DNA of 64,000 nt from Calliphora vicina (Eukaryota; Arthropoda; Insecta; Diptera; Calliphoridae): NCBI RefSeq assembly GCF_958450345.1, contig NC_088781.1:71559240-71623239 (forward strand). Reading direction: 5' to 3'. The position numbers and the translations under genes were made by a program. Positions within the stretch are counted from its first letter, which is position 1. Each line of letters begins with the position of its first letter. Below the pieces are notes generated by a model. The model ran no database searches. It saw nothing but the letters and a program-made list of their open reading frames with translations, and was not told where the DNA came from. Of the stretch, positions 9,967 to 21,860 are shown in pieces.

Positions 9967-10824
9967 ATATAATACTTGTTTTAATTATTGGTTTATTCAT
10001 TAAATTTGAACCGAAAAATGTAAATCAATTTTTTAATTAAATATTTTATAATTTAGAAATTTATTATCACCTCGACTTTCTGATATGAAACAGAAAATGT
10101 TACAAGTCCCAAAAAAGGACCTATAAAATGCAAATGCACTTCTTCTTAGCTGTGATTATTTTCATTATAAATCATACCAAACAATTAATAAAACTCCATT
10201 ATCAGATTTCAAAATTATACCCTCCCCACTATGGTGGTGTAGGGTATAAATATTTCAAATCATGGATTTTAGAAAGGTTTTTGTATCTCCTGTAATATTT
10301 CTCAAAAGCTAACGAAATGATTAATAAATTCAAATTTTAAGAACAAAACACACTAATGAAGTCAAATTTATTGAAAGAAGGTATGTACATCGAATTCAAT
10401 TTAACGTTTGGTAAAATCATCATTAAATTTTTAATGAATCATTAGTAAGATTTAGCCTAAACTTATAGAATTATGCGGAATTTAATTATAATTTTTAATA
10501 GTTTCATTATGTGCAAGTTTTTAAGTAAACTCATCGTCCTCTACTATTTCCAATCATTCCAATTCTTAAAGATATCAATATAAAGAGGCTTGTATTGTTA
10601 ATCAGCAGTTTAGGTTTCAAATCAGACCAATAATGACTACACAATGAATATTAAAAATTCACAAAAACATGAGATTTATTAATTTTAGTCCCAAATTTTA
10701 AAAACCGGTTAACCGAAAATCAACATTTTAAATTAACCGGTTCGCAAAAAACCGAGATTTCGAAGAAAAACCGGTTTTTCGGTTAACCGGTTTATAAACA
10801 CTAGCTGTGACATCATAATTTAGT

Positions 10825-12110
10825 TTATTGCAATGCACGTAAACAAATAATGCTGATGGTGTTCCAACACGGAAACAGGTAGCAAAACGTCTTGTCCTTT
10901 GTACTTCCTTTAAGTATTGTTGCTCCGATTACGTTAAGCATCATGTTTTTTATCGCAAGTCGGGTGCCATTACAAAGACGTGGTCCCATCAGGCGGTAAT
11001 CCTGGTAATTCCAGCGAGTTGGATAATTGACGACATCGTCTTGGGAAGTAACAGAATCCACCGATTTGAATTTTAAAATAAAATTCTTCGACATCAATGT
11101 TTTTCGCAGTCAATATAGCACGCTAGCTCAACCAATCATGATTTTTGTAATTTTGTGAAATGTTTGGAATCACCTTTCGGATGAGTTCGGATTTTGATTC
11201 GGTGAACTGGCAGAAATGATGGGAAATAAAATGCAGCCGTTCGAAATGTCAATCGGTATTTTGCCGTTGCCAATGTCCAGCAATTGTTGGGAAAATACTT
11301 CTCCAGATTGATCGTTCTGCAGCTTGACACACATGTTCACAGTCAATTTGAGTTTCTTGACGTGTTTCCACAATACTGACGACTTCAAACATGCATTAAG
11401 TTCATCGGTTTGCGTTGACCGTCGAATCACTGGCAATGTTTGCCAAAAATTACCTGCCAACAAAATTCGTAAAGTTTTGTCTAATGCCACCAAAGACTTT
11501 TTATACACCATTGTACACACATCCCAAACGATCAGTTTGCTTGCTGTAAAAATTTATCCATCGCACTTTTCATTGATATGCATATTCAATGGCAACTTGA
11601 GTGCTGAATGAGCAGTTCGATCGCCTTCCAACAACGTAGCTGCAATTCCTCATGAAGCAAGTGCAATATCATTCTTCGAGCGTATCGTTGCCAAAATTAA
11701 CGCGATAAAAAAGTTTTTCCAGTTCAACCGGGAGCGTGCAAAAAAATCCTTCCAGTTCCATCTTTCACAACTTTCATAAGAGTGTCGTACGCTTATTTTT
11801 GTTGACGATTCAACAGTGGAACGTATGTTCGAACTGATTCCCTTAAGGCATCGCAATCATATTGTTTTTCGCGTCGCAACTCTTGATTAAATGTCGTGCA
11901 TCGGACGATTGATAGCTCTCATGCCTAACTCAGATAATACCTTTTTCGACATCATCAATCACATGTCCTCAATAATTATCAAAGTCTCATTAAAAATTTC
12001 ATCTCCCAGTTGCAAATTTGGATTTGATGTTCTAATACGCATCTCGGGGAAACCTGGAACTGGATTTCCTTGTATCCGCCGTTGAAATTTCTTTGTCGAA
12101 TGATTCCAAG
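10825..12110 (-). pseudogene. Helitron PIF1-like helicase relic
   Basis: Minus-strand fragments in several frames match the helicase half of Helitron Rep-Hel proteins in order: a stretch near 11650-12090 (ending LSELGMRAINRP in reading; ARSRLNWKNFFIALILATIR), then ILLAGNFWQTLPVI, CLKSSVLWKHVKKLKLTVNM and FSQQLLDIGNGKIPID (11200-11480), then QDDVVNYPTRWN and PRLCNGTRLAIK (10900-11060). The last two are hallmarks near helicase motifs V/VI. Frameshifts and gaps show it is dead. It lies directly right of the hAT composite, so the hAT inserted into Helitron-related DNA. Confidence 0.75.
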
Positions 12111-12795
12111 TAATATCTTGGCATTTCGGAGTATAGCAGCGTTAGGACAATTTAACAAAATTGGTGCAGCCGTTTTCCGATAAATCGTAAAAAGTGGGCG
12201 TAAAAGTAGGCGTGGTCATTTTTTCTTTCAGTAAAAACTTAAATTTGATTATTACTAACATTTAAAGGAAAATTTTGCCATATCGGTGTAGCCGTTTTCT
12301 GGGCGTAAAAGTAGGTATGATAAATTTTTCTTTCCGTAAAAACCTAAGTTGGACTATGACGAACATTTGACAAAAAAAATTGTTCAAATCGGTCCAGCCG
12401 TTCTTAACTGATGCAATTACCAACGAACGACGTTTGATTATTATTTATATAGACTAGCTGAACCCGGTCCGCGTTGCTGGCCCTTAGAAAACATCTGTTT
12501 TATATTGTATCTCGATTTTAATATAAGTACAGTGTCGGATAAAGTCGGTGATCCAACCTTCAATGTTAATACATGTAGTGGCATTTCGGCTGGTTCCAAT
12601 GAATTCAAAAATTTAGAATGGAGATTTCTTATTAATGCACCTAATATGCAAGAGTAAACAAAAATTGTTTATCACAGACTGAAAATCAAAAATCTGACTT
12701 TACACTGTTACCCAAAATGCTTTTCTGAAGATTCCGTGAAAATTTCATCAAAATCGGTCCAGCCATATAGTCCATATGGAACATACATACACACT
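12110..12795. repeat. Helitron-associated non-coding repeats
   Basis: Short modules of the form CGGT(G/C)(T/C)AGCCGTTTTC recur at 12170, 12285, 12395 and 12750. ACTAGCTGAACCCGG lies near 12453. On the minus strand, 12560-12612 again encodes the helicase scrap FLNSLEPAEMPLHVLTL. The arrangement suggests decayed Helitron or Helentron copies; the family is unproven. Confidence 0.45.
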
Positions 12796-12796
12796 A

Positions 12797-13007
12797 AGGT
12801 GGACCCCCAATGTATGAAAAAATTTAAAACTCATCTGTTTCAAAAACGAAGGGCAGTTTTGTGTGAGGTTGAACTTTGACCCTCGTGCGGCACGCCAATT
12901 TTTAACCGATCGAGCTCAAATTTTTTTCAGATTTTTTTTTATCCTAACCTCACACAAAACTGCCCTTCGTTTTTGGAAAATCGAAAATAAAAAAATAAGG
13001 TCCACCT
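12797..13007. mobile_element. MITE with TA target duplication
   Basis: The element begins AGGTGGACC, ends GGTCCACCT and has TA on each side (12795-12796, 13008-13009), as in Tc1/mariner MITEs. A further long inverted pair lies inside: AACGAAGGGCAGTTTTGTGT on the left and its complement near 12948-12975. It is 211 bp and non-coding, and would fold into a hairpin. Confidence 0.68.
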
Positions 13008-13009
13008 TA

Positions 13010-14160
13010 ATACACACATCCATTTATATGTAAAAAATTGATTTTTTTTGAAAATAGTCGTAGTACAAATGCTGAGCTTGTAAGGGTGCTGGAACTTTTC
13101 GTACCTCCTTTATCAATTGCACAAATTGCGATGGCAATTTTTTTTTTGCATATTTTTAATTTTTTTTTCTATAAGGGAATGGCTTGAGTCACATTCCAGT
13201 TGAGTATGTCCACTTATTAAAAAATTTTGTTCTATCGTTATTTGAGTTTCCATACTAAAAGCCAACAATGCATTAGAGAATATTACATTGCGGTTTTGGT
13301 AGTAACAACCATCTGAGTAAACAATTACATGTTTTTAATAAGACACGTAGCAAAAACGGAAGACGCTAGACATCCATTTGTTTCATCCCAAACATAATGT
13401 CCAATTCGTGTGTTAAAATATTTATTTATAAAAATTTAAAATCATAATAAATTATAAGATTAAATCAAAAGAAATTAGGTACTAACAGCTAGGGTTTTAG
13501 ACCTAAGTATGTTAAAATATTGTATATTGTGAAATTATGTAGTTGTGGCTTCATTTTATAATATGCAGCACTCGTCTTTAGTTGAGGAATTAATTTTTTC
13601 CTAGGTTTAAATATGGAATAGCTCGATCCTTTTAATATTTGCGCAAAAAATGGATAGGACAATTTTATGTTTCCATTTTCTTTTTTTGAATCACAGTCTG
13701 CGACATAAAGCTGTTAAATTTCCTGATAGGTGGAAAAATCCGATTCAGAAGCGAATTTGATGCTTGGAAAATTTAAACGCACAGCTACAGCTGCGCGTAG
13801 CTGTGCTAACCAATCAAACAAAAAAAAAAACGAGTTAGGGCTTTTTCTTTCACAAATTCTTTGATTTGACTTAGGGCTTTTTTTGAAATCGTTATAAATC
13901 TGTTATTTGCAATTATATCAACCTGAAATTTTGAGGAAAGTTGCATCTGACATTTGTCTACCGGAATAAACAAAAAAAACGCTATTTTTAAAAAATTGAG
14001 TTACGCCTTTTTTATATTAAGCCATCGATGTATAGATGGCATTAACGGTATAATGTAAAAATTTGATTTTGTCACACCCCTCCGCCCACAGACCGAAAAT
14101 CAAAAATCGGACTTTAGAGTGTTACCCGCTAGGCTATTCTGATGATTCCCTGAAAATTTC
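13010..14160. other. AT-rich stretch with no recognised gene
   Basis: Nothing coding was recognised. A short perfect inverted repeat, GCACAGCTAC...GTAGCTGTGC, lies at about 13779-13806. The region 14085-14160 repeats the ACAGACCGAAAATCAAAAATC module also seen near 12685, so it belongs to the same non-coding dispersed repeat. Confidence 0.4.
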
Positions 14161-14163
14161 ATT

Positions 14164-14421
14164 CACCCCTATCGCGAATCAATATTACATATGAAATATT
14201 TTCCCTTTTCTTTTTTCGTTCATCAACTTTGTTCACGTGAAAAAATTCCACTTGTTGTGAAATTTTTAGATGGAATTTTGTAAACAATAAACAGCTGTTA
14301 CGAACAAAATTAACTATTGTGAATGAAAAGTTCATGGGAATATCACGATAGCAATTTTCCCTTCGAAGGTAATGGATATTTCATGGGAACAAAATTTAAC
14401 ATGTTATTGCCGATAGGGGTG
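14164..14421. mobile_element. MITE with 3-bp ATT target duplication
   Basis: The ends are CACCCCTATCGCGAATCA and the inverse form GGCGATAGGGGTG-like (TTGCCGATAGGGGTG). ATT flanks both sides (14161-14163, 14422-14424). The paralogous repeat at 12735-12755 gives the empty site: GAAAATTTCATCAAAATCGG is continuous there, which confirms the insertion. It is 258 bp and non-coding. Confidence 0.75.
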
Positions 14422-14479
14422 ATTAAAATCGGTCCAGCCGTTTTTGAATTCATTCGGAACATGTATATTAGATGAAAAA

Positions 14480-15331
14480 TGTTTGTATGAGAAAATTCGA
14501 AAATCATCTTTAAGATGGTAGTTACAGGTGATTTTAATGTATGGTCTACTGATTGGGGCTGCTCTCGTACAAATGAAAAAGGACGGATTTTACTTGAAGC
14601 TTTCTCTGTGCTTGGCGTAGTGCTGTTGATGTTTTCTTGGATCTTGGTGTATTATTTGATGCTAAGTTATCTTTTATCGAACATATAAATATGTGTACTA
14701 ATAAAGCTCGTGGTGTATTTGGTTTTATTAAACGATGGTCAAAGGAATTTTCTGATCCATCTATAACAAAACAGTTGTATATAGCTCTTGTAAGACCTAT
14801 AATCGAATATGGATCAATCATTTGGGATCCATAGTGATCGTATTGAGTCTGTCCAAAAACAATTTCTGCTATTCGTTTTAAGGAGATCTTACCCAAATCC
14901 ATCTATATATCTTCCTCCATACAGTACCAGGTTATTGGAACTCAATTTACCAACTTTAAAAAGTCGCCGAACAATGTTGAATGTCATATTTCTTATCAAC
15001 CTTATTAATGGCAATATTAGCTCAGAGTTCCTTTTAAGCAACTTACATTTTAATGTCCCTCAACGCCCTACACGTTATTACCATCCGTTAAAAATTCCAT
15101 ATTTTCAACAAAATTATGCTAATGCTGACTCTTTTCGTCGAATCTGTTTAAATTTTAATGATTTGTACAATATTATCGATACAACTTTGAGTATTAATAT
15201 TATTAAACGTAATTTAATTTTATATTTAAATAGATTACATTAAATTTGTTTGTAATATTTATAATATTTTAATTTTTGTCTGAACGGAGTTAATCCATAG
15301 ACTAAATAAATAAATAAAAAAAAAAAAAAAA
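14480..15331 (+). pseudogene. Non-LTR retrotransposon relic with internal deletion (CR1/Jockey-like)
   Basis: The start encodes the endonuclease motif VVTGDFNVWSTDWG. It then jumps at about 14620 to the post-RT C-terminal region (FLDLGVLFDAKLSFIEHINM, ITKQLYIALVRPIIEYGSII), which continues through a stop at 14832 into SVQKQFLLFVLRR and the C-terminus. It ends at 15243, followed by a short 3' UTR, AATAAATAAATAAA and a poly(A) run (15316-15331). The whole RT core is missing. Transcripts of such elements are copied into nicked DNA by their own RT; this copy cannot do that. Confidence 0.75.
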
Positions 15332-15444
15332 TAGACCTAATGTAGTATTTTAGGTGTCTAAAACCATATTCAGAAAATTTCCTTTACAATGATACCAGTT
15401 TGGAGCTAATCGGTTGGATAGTCTCAGAGTCTATAACGGACATA

Positions 15445-15966
15445 CAGTGGTTGACAAAACAATGGAAACTTTTCCAAATATTTCATTAGTGGCCTAAAAT
15501 CTGAAATAATTTTTTAAAAAATTTTAACATTTTTGTTGTATTTTATTTGTATACTTTTATTAACTTAATTTAACAAAAAACAAAGGACATAATTATTTAA
15601 ATTCTAAAAATGAGAAAACAAAATTAAAAGATTTCTTTATTACGACATTGACAAAACAATGGAAACTTACGTATTATTTTAACAAATATTGTCTAAACTT
15701 TGCAATAACTCAATATTTTGTTGGGTATCCCTTATTTTTTATAACTGCTACACATCGACGATGCATTGAACCAATTAAAGAGTCAATGGTCTCCTTTGAA
15801 ATATTTTGCCATTCCCTTATAACCGCCTCCGATAAATCTTCCTTCCTGGTGTAATTTTGGGTCCTTATTTTACGATCTACAATTTCCCATAGATTTTCTA
15901 TGGGATTGAGATCTGACGATTGGGCAGGCCACTTCAAAACACGTACCTCGTTGGATTGTAAACACT
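15445..15966 (-). mobile_element. Half of a Tc1-like element (3' part, minus strand)
   Basis: The outer end reads CAGTGGTTGACAAAACAATG beside TA (15443-15444). An inner repeat at about 15646 (ATTGACAAAACAATGGAAAC) gives the double binding-site layout of IR/DR-type Tc1 elements. On the minus strand 15710-15937 encodes the transposase tail: MKWPAQSSDLNPIENLWEIV (with the catalytic Glu), then QNISKETIDSLIGSMHRRC and a stop. The other half is missing beyond 15966. Confidence 0.72.
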
Positions 15967-16133
15967 AGGTTACATAGAATATTAAATAGAAATGTTTAAT
16001 ATTCACAAACAAATATAATCAAAGCTCAAAGCGAAAAAGATATTTTTGAATTGTTATTGAGAATCCCAGAATAAAAAATTATTTTCTTCTATAGAACTTC
16101 CCAAAATCTAACCTTTGAGAAAAATATAAACAC

Positions 16134-17233
16134 CCCAGCAGAAACTTTACTTAGTAAGCCAGCAAGTAATATTGGAGCCAAGGCATAACTACTTATTATT
16201 TGACTGAAACACTACTTATCTTTGTTCGAGATTTTTAAAAAATTCATGGGTCAAGCTTACAAATGTACTTACAATCAGTTGAGAAATAAGTGTAAATTCA
16301 CAACAAGAATATGTAGCTAAAAAAAAACACAAAAAATATTGCCTTGTGTGGGAATCGAACAGTCACATTATTTGCTTGTGTTTGATAGTCAAGCTGCTAA
16401 CTCACTGCTCACTGTACGAGTTATTTTATTGTAAGTTAACAATAGTTTTAACATTAACATAATAAATGAATATGATATGGTTACGAAATTGTACTTGAAT
16501 TCAAATATAACGATTTTAAGGGCTGATTTATAAGTAGCATAATGCTTTCAAATAACAGTGCTGTAATAGCAAACTGTAACATATATGTGGGCATTATTAA
16601 ATAAAAGCGTTCAGTTGATTTGATCGTAAGTTGGCAACGCTGTATTCGAATTCGAATATACAGTTAAAGAACAATCTAGAGTGCAGATGGCAGTGTTATA
16701 AATATTGGCAGAGGTTGCAGTCGTAAGTCATTTTATCAGAGACGCTATTCAAATAAATATCAACTGAGTGCCTTAAAGTGTGCTGTGTTTTTCAAGTGAA
16801 TTCGTGTACATTATAAAGTGTGTCTTTATTTCTGCGAATTTATAAACGTGTATAAAAAACACTGAGTGACTATTTAATTCTGTTGTTGTACATTTTTAAA
16901 TAAATAAAGAGTTGTTACAATTTTCGAACTACTAAACGGCTTTTATTTGCAATCAAAAGTATCCGGTTTATTTAAAGGAAATAAACCAGCGTTTTGAAAA
17001 GGTTAAAACGTAACAATATGAACAAAAAAATTAATGGCTTTGACAGGTGGCGAACCACTAACCTCCCGTTTTCCAGTCAAACACATTAGATAGCTGTGCT
17101 AAATGCAAAAATTTATTACCAACCTGTATAAAAATAAGTACTTACTTAGTAAATAAAATAATGTGCACTCATTACAAAATAATGCATGAAATAACTAGTT
17201 GTCATTACAAAAATTCACAAAATTTTTGCTGGG
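16134..17233. mobile_element. CCCAGCA-ended element containing tRNA-like segments, split by a solo LTR
   Basis: The left end, CCCAGCAGAAACTTTAC, pairs with the right end, TTTTTGCTGGG, and ACA on both sides could be a 3-bp target duplication. On the minus strand, 16340-16430 contains a tRNA-like B-box (TGTTCGATTCCCACAC) preceded by GTGAGTTAGCAGCTTGAC. A second tRNA-like block is at 17035-17105 (minus: GCACAGCTATC, then GTTAGTGGTTCGCCACC). The solo LTR at 16479-17015 sits between them. It may be a tRNA-derived SINE or a MITE that captured tRNA-like sequence. Confidence 0.45.
16479..17015 (+). mobile_element. Solo LTR of the gypsy family (copy B)
   Basis: About 537 bp match the LTR at 9403-9966 from GGTTACGAAATTGTACTTG to GGTTAAAACGTAACA. 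The target duplication is ATAT (16475-16478 and 17016-17019). The first base of TGTTAC is changed to G. A solo LTR forms when the two LTRs of a provirus-like copy recombine. Confidence 0.88.
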
Positions 17234-17451
17234 ACATTATTTATTTTGGTTGTATTGTTAGTATAACTAAACATTAATGAAGTACTATTTTCGAAAAAAA
17301 TTCACGAAAGTGTTTACAGTTGCTGAATTCACAAAAGCCCTTGTATCGAGTGTATTATTGTATTCAATACAATAGTGTAAGCATACAAAAATTAAATACA
17401 CTTATACACTTTTATTTTATATATTTTTAAAAAGTTTTATTGGTTTACAGC

Positions 17452-18723
17452 CAGTGATGTTAACTTTTTAATTTCGATTACCGTACAGCCCTAAATAAAT
17501 GACCGTTTTTTAGGTAAAATTACCGTATCCAAAGTTTTATTCAAAAATAATAATATTTTCTTATTGAAACAGGTTTATTTCAATAAGAGGGCTTATATTC
17601 AAAACTCTCTATCTTAAAAAACACAACTTTTGAAGAAAGCCAAAAAACTGTTTTTTTTTCGCGTATTACTTGAGTTATTAAAATTCGGTATGCTACAATT
17701 ATTATTTTAAAGCAACTACTGAATCTCACATATAATTGGTTTTTAAAATTTTGCATTATTGGAGACTTTTCTCAAAATATTCAATGTATATGTATAAAAA
17801 TGATAAGATAGAGGATTTTGTATTTTAATAGAATTAAATTATTTTGATTTCATTTATGCCATATCTCAATTGTTAACGTGATTTATTTAAGATAATGGCT
17901 AATAACACAACATAAGATAAAAAACATATACAATGAAAATATTTTCATGGTAATTCATTTTTTTAAATGATTGAAAAATGTAAAATTCATGTTCAGCATT
18001 CAAAAATTAGTAAGAAAACATGAATTGCAAGAAGAAATTATTCCAAAAAAATATTTGAAAATTAATTATTTTTTGCATAACATAGAGAAATAACAAAAAT
18101 GCAAATAAAACAGCAAAAACAATATGTTTGTAAGAAATTCACACCATAGATGAGGGCTTTTTTACTGAACATTTTTCCATCAAATAGTAATTTTCGTGAA
18201 TATCAAAGATAGAGGGTTTTGAATATAGGACCAAGTTTGTAAAACGGCAGAATGCCATTTTTATCAACATCTTTTATTTGCCTTATAAATTCCTTATCAA
18301 TTAGATTAAATTCATCCATTCTGGGAAAACTAAACTAGTTGGTATCGAACAATTGGGGATTTATTACGTCAATATTTTTAATTATTGCATTTGATTTGAT
18401 TCAAAAAAATTTTTGCAATCAGTTTTTAATACTAATTTGTATGTTGAAATATCCATACTTGAAAGACTTGCGATTACTTTACCGCCTAGATATATTTTGT
18501 CTAGCGGTAGTTGGTTATCATCATCTTCAAAACTGTCTGATTATTTTAATGAGAAATATGTATATCATATGTAGACTCATTATGGCAATATAACTTTTGG
18601 GATATAATTCTTAAAAATTTAAACTTTTTAAAATTACCGTACAAATATAGAAATTACCTGCCTACCGTACGGAGGTCTAAATTACCGTACAATACGGTAA
18701 TTACCGTACGGTTAACATCACTG
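17452..18723. mobile_element. hAT element with decayed transposase
   Basis: The ends are CAGTGATGTTAAC and GTTAACATCACTG, flanked by an exact 8-bp duplication, TTTACAGC (17444-17451, 18724-18731). Subterminal regions repeat TTACCGTAC motifs on both sides. On the minus strand near 18400-18560 a decayed reading, LPLDKIYLGGKVIASL and later LVLKTDCKNFF, resembles the middle of hAT transposases. The strand of transcription would then be minus; the protein match is inference from memory. The element is 1,272 bp. Confidence 0.82.
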
Positions 18724-18731
18724 TTTACAGC

Positions 18732-19747
18732 TATTAATTTGTTTAAATTTCTCTGAGCTCACATAGTACCCGTATATGTGAGTAATTTGAAAAAATTGAG
18801 AGTCGGACTACATGTTATACATACTACTCTTTCAAAAACATTCATACAATATCAATGGGTGTTCAAAAACTAATAAACAAAAAGTGTATTTAATACAAGA
18901 TACATGATACAAAATGTTGTGAATTCAGCAAGTGTTTTTTACACGCTTGAACGTGAAAATAAGAATAAAATGAAATAATGAAAATAAGAATAAAATTTAT
19001 TTTCATTATTAAAATATAAAACAAAAATGATTGATTAAAATTAAACCTCTGCATGAATGGATTTGTAGTTAAGTAGTACATGTGTACTTGTAAAGTATGT
19101 GCTCTTACTCGAACTATATTTAAAAATAATGTTCATATTTTTGGGAACAACAAAATTATCGAATATGTATTTGTTGTTACTCGCCTTTATGTTTACTAGT
19201 TAATTACAGGTTTGTTTTACACTCGCACTCTCCACATACAAGAAGAGAACATATCGAGTATCAAGCTACAACCAAACTTATCGAGGTACTTGCAGTACTA
19301 CGTGAAGTTTGGCAAATAAAATTTAAATTTAATATTTTTTTATTTTTACTTTATCAAGAATAAAATATGTATTTATCTGATGATTTTAATGAAATTTGGC
19401 TTGTTTTATTTATAATGCACAATATACAAATGTAAATGCCGTTAATTACATTAATACATTACTATAATCTCTACTGTATAATACACAAAAATACTTGCAG
19501 TACCACATGAAGAGAACATGAATTTTAAGGTACTTCTTTTTTTGTTGTTCACATATCATTTGTTCTTTTTTTTCGGTACTCTATTAACTTCGGCTACTTA
19601 CTTATTCGTATTTAATAAGCAAACATTCTCTTCACTTCCCTACTTGTGCTCTGAGTAAGAGTACAAATAAATACTACATTCGACGGCGAGTTTCACACAT
19701 GAAGAAAAAAACTTACTCGCTGCAGATGTCTAATTAAAATGCATTAC
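18732..19747. other. AT-rich stretch with no recognised gene
   Basis: No gene or transposon terminus was recognised. Several GTACTTGCAGTAC-like short palindromes lie around 19285 and 19490, and poly(T) tracts are common. Confidence 0.4.
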
Positions 19748-20735
19748 CAGTGAACACACACAAGCTTCTAGAAAGTTATTTAAGTCATCGAAAGTTCGTT
19801 CTTAAAGAGGGAGACTTCATAAGTTCACCACAGCCTATTGAAGCAGGCGTACCCCAAGGAAGTATACTAGGTCCCTTCGTATATTTGCTATATACTTGTG
19901 ATATGCCTACAAACAGTCGAACCCACATATCTACTTTTGCTGATGACACACCTATACTAGCCATTCATGAAAACCCCCAAGTAGCATCTGTACTTTTACA
20001 AGACCATATACTCGACATAGAAAGGTGGTTAAAACAATGGAGAATAAAAGTAAACGAGCAAAAATTTATACATCTTACATTCACATTGCGTAGAGAATCG
20101 TGCCCTCCAATCCTAATAAATAATCATATAATACCTCAATAAACTGAAGTTAAATATCAAGGTCTGCATCTAGACCGACGTCTTACCTGGAAAAAGCATA
20201 TAGATACGAAATTGACTCAAATGAAGTTAAAATTACTACAAATTTACTGGCTAATTGGTAAAAACTCGAGATTGAGTTTAAATTGCAAACTTTAGCTGTA
20301 CAGCTCAATAATAAAACCCATATGGTGCTATGGAATTCAATTATGGGGCACGGCCTCAGCTTCTAATATTGAACAAATTCAAAGATTCCAAAAAAAAAAA
20401 TATTACGAATGATAACAGCAGCGCCTTGGTATGTGAGAAATATTAACATTCATAAGGACCTAGGTGTCTCCCTGGTGAAAAATTAAATAAAAAAAAAAGC
20501 GGAGTCATATTTGAAAAAGTTAGAAGTTCACCCAAACACTTGCACAGACCTGCGCTGATGATAGGATCTATAAATTAAACATAATTTTTCGTCCAACTGT
20601 GGTGGGACGTAAATAAAAAATAATATTTAGATTTAAGATTTGAACAAATTATTGATAGTTTATTATTTTGTGAAGATACAATAAATAAAATATGAAATAA
20701 AAAAAATAAAATGCATTACAAAACAAAACGAGATC
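19748..20735 (+). pseudogene. Jockey-clade LINE fragment (RT to poly(A))
   Basis: It starts abruptly in the RT (NTHKLLESYLSHRKFVL) and keeps EAGVPQGSILGP and STFADDTPILA, where YADD is replaced by FADD as in Jockey elements, then RWLKQWRIKVNEQK. A stop at about 20140 and small indels break the rest, but the 3' part stays alignable to the 3' UTR and an A-rich tail near 20690-20735. The minus-strand element running from 44151 into the 56 kb region is the same family. Confidence 0.82.
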
Positions 20736-21598
20736 ACGAGAAAATATATGTACATTGAAATAAAATTACTCATTCGTTGCCATTAAAAAAAATTAATTTA
20801 GAGGATACAAACACATTTTTTATATAAGGGGATTCTATTTACATATCTTTCAAATAGGACCGAGAGCAAAAATTTGGCATAATTTTTAATTTTTCATATA
20901 ACAGAGATAACCCAATATGGCGCAATGAGGCTCCGCCGTTTAGAAGTTAGATTTATTTCAACTTTGTTTTTCATTTTCCCCATTGTGCGATGTACAGCGA
21001 AGAACGACAACGCCTTAAACGATAAGGCAGATAGTCTGAAAAGTTTTGCGTATTTTCTTGGTGTTGGATAACATTTTTGTTCCAACGTCACACAATTTGC
21101 ACATGTATGTATATTAGGGTGGATCGATATTGTGCCATCGATTTTTCGATAGCTTTTGGAATGGGGAAAATGTTCCACTACGACATATCAAAAAAAAAAA
21201 ATTCAAGGCCCAAATTTAAATTGTTTGACTTTTTCTCAACTTTTATCTTTAATTTTGTTTTTAGTAGGAAATAAAAAGAAATCGGCTGTTTTCTTTCTCA
21301 ACTGCTATCTGGCAGTTGTTCCAAAAAAAAAATGGTTTTCTTGAGATTTTGGGCATACCAACATTTTAGTAGGTATGTTAAAAAAATTCGTCGAATTAAA
21401 ATTTTGTAAATATATTTTATAGAAGGTAAAATTGTACGCTTAAAACGATGGCGATATCATATCGAATGCACAATATCGACAAATTTTAATCCTTACAAAT
21501 CGTCTCACCCTAATGTATACATTTATGTTTTAATTGATTTTCATTTCTTATAAATAAAACAGCTGATTCATCAAATCCACAATAAAACATTTCATATT
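20736..21598. other. Repeat-rich non-coding stretch
   Basis: At 20850-20895, TCTTTCAAATAGGACCGAG...AAAAATTTGGCAT matches segments in both arms of the palindrome (about 22050-22080 and 25755-25785), so it is a third diverged copy of that repeat. The stretch 21116-21511 begins GGGTGGATCGATATTG and ends GTCTCACCC beside TA on each side, a weak candidate for a MITE. No genes. Confidence 0.35.
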
Positions 21599-21860
21599 CG
21601 AAGCTGTCAAAATGCTTCTTGGAACAGAAATCAGCAGTTTCTTCTGAGAAGACTACTCATCCAAACTTCGATATTACACAGTTGGAGACATGTCAGACAA
21701 GACCAACGAATGTACGAGGAGAGCAAACCGAATCCATTTGCTATGATGCCGTCAATTTCGCGATCGCTAGATATCGTATGAATGTTGTACTTTTAGGAGG
21801 TTAGGCATAGACCATGCCGTCCCCAACATTATTAATTGTATAGCCAACCCTACGTCACAC
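21599..21860 (+). pseudogene. 3' relic of the LINE family found at 39270-41505
   Basis: The translation HPNFDITQLETCQT, then RYRMNVVLLGG and a stop, parallels HPNFNITQLES and GYRMNVVLGG in the C-terminal part of the LINE at 39270-41505. SANPTS-like coding traces follow. It is about 260 bp and heavily mutated. Confidence 0.6.

Larger units (their letters stand above)
3576..10803. mobile_element. hAT element expanded by nested copia and gypsy insertions
   Basis: The ends are TAGTGTTTATAGAAAACCG on the left and CGGTTTATAAACACTA on the right. Each is flanked by GCTGTGAC (3568-3575 and 10804-10811), an exact 8-bp target duplication. TAGTG-type termini with 8-bp duplications are the hAT signature. 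Both subterminal regions are packed with AACCGGTTAACCGAAAA motifs, likely transposase-binding sites. The element's own DNA is about 3576-3845 and 9967-10803; the rest is the copia (3846-7236) and gypsy (7237-9966) copies. No transposase was recognised. Confidence 0.82.

Noticed and set aside
13779..13806. Perfect 10-bp inverted repeat GCACAGCTAC/GTAGCTGTGC as an operator or transposon end
   Set aside because: It is isolated, with no flanking duplication or related copy in the window, so it may be chance.
16340..16430. Functional tRNA gene on the minus strand
   Set aside because: A B-box and part of a D-arm are present, but I could not build a full acceptor stem and anticodon arm, and it lies within a repeat.
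21116..21511. Possible TA-flanked MITE (GGGTGG...CACCC)
   Set aside because: Only about five terminal bases pair, so it is too weak to call; mentioned within the surrounding stretch only.
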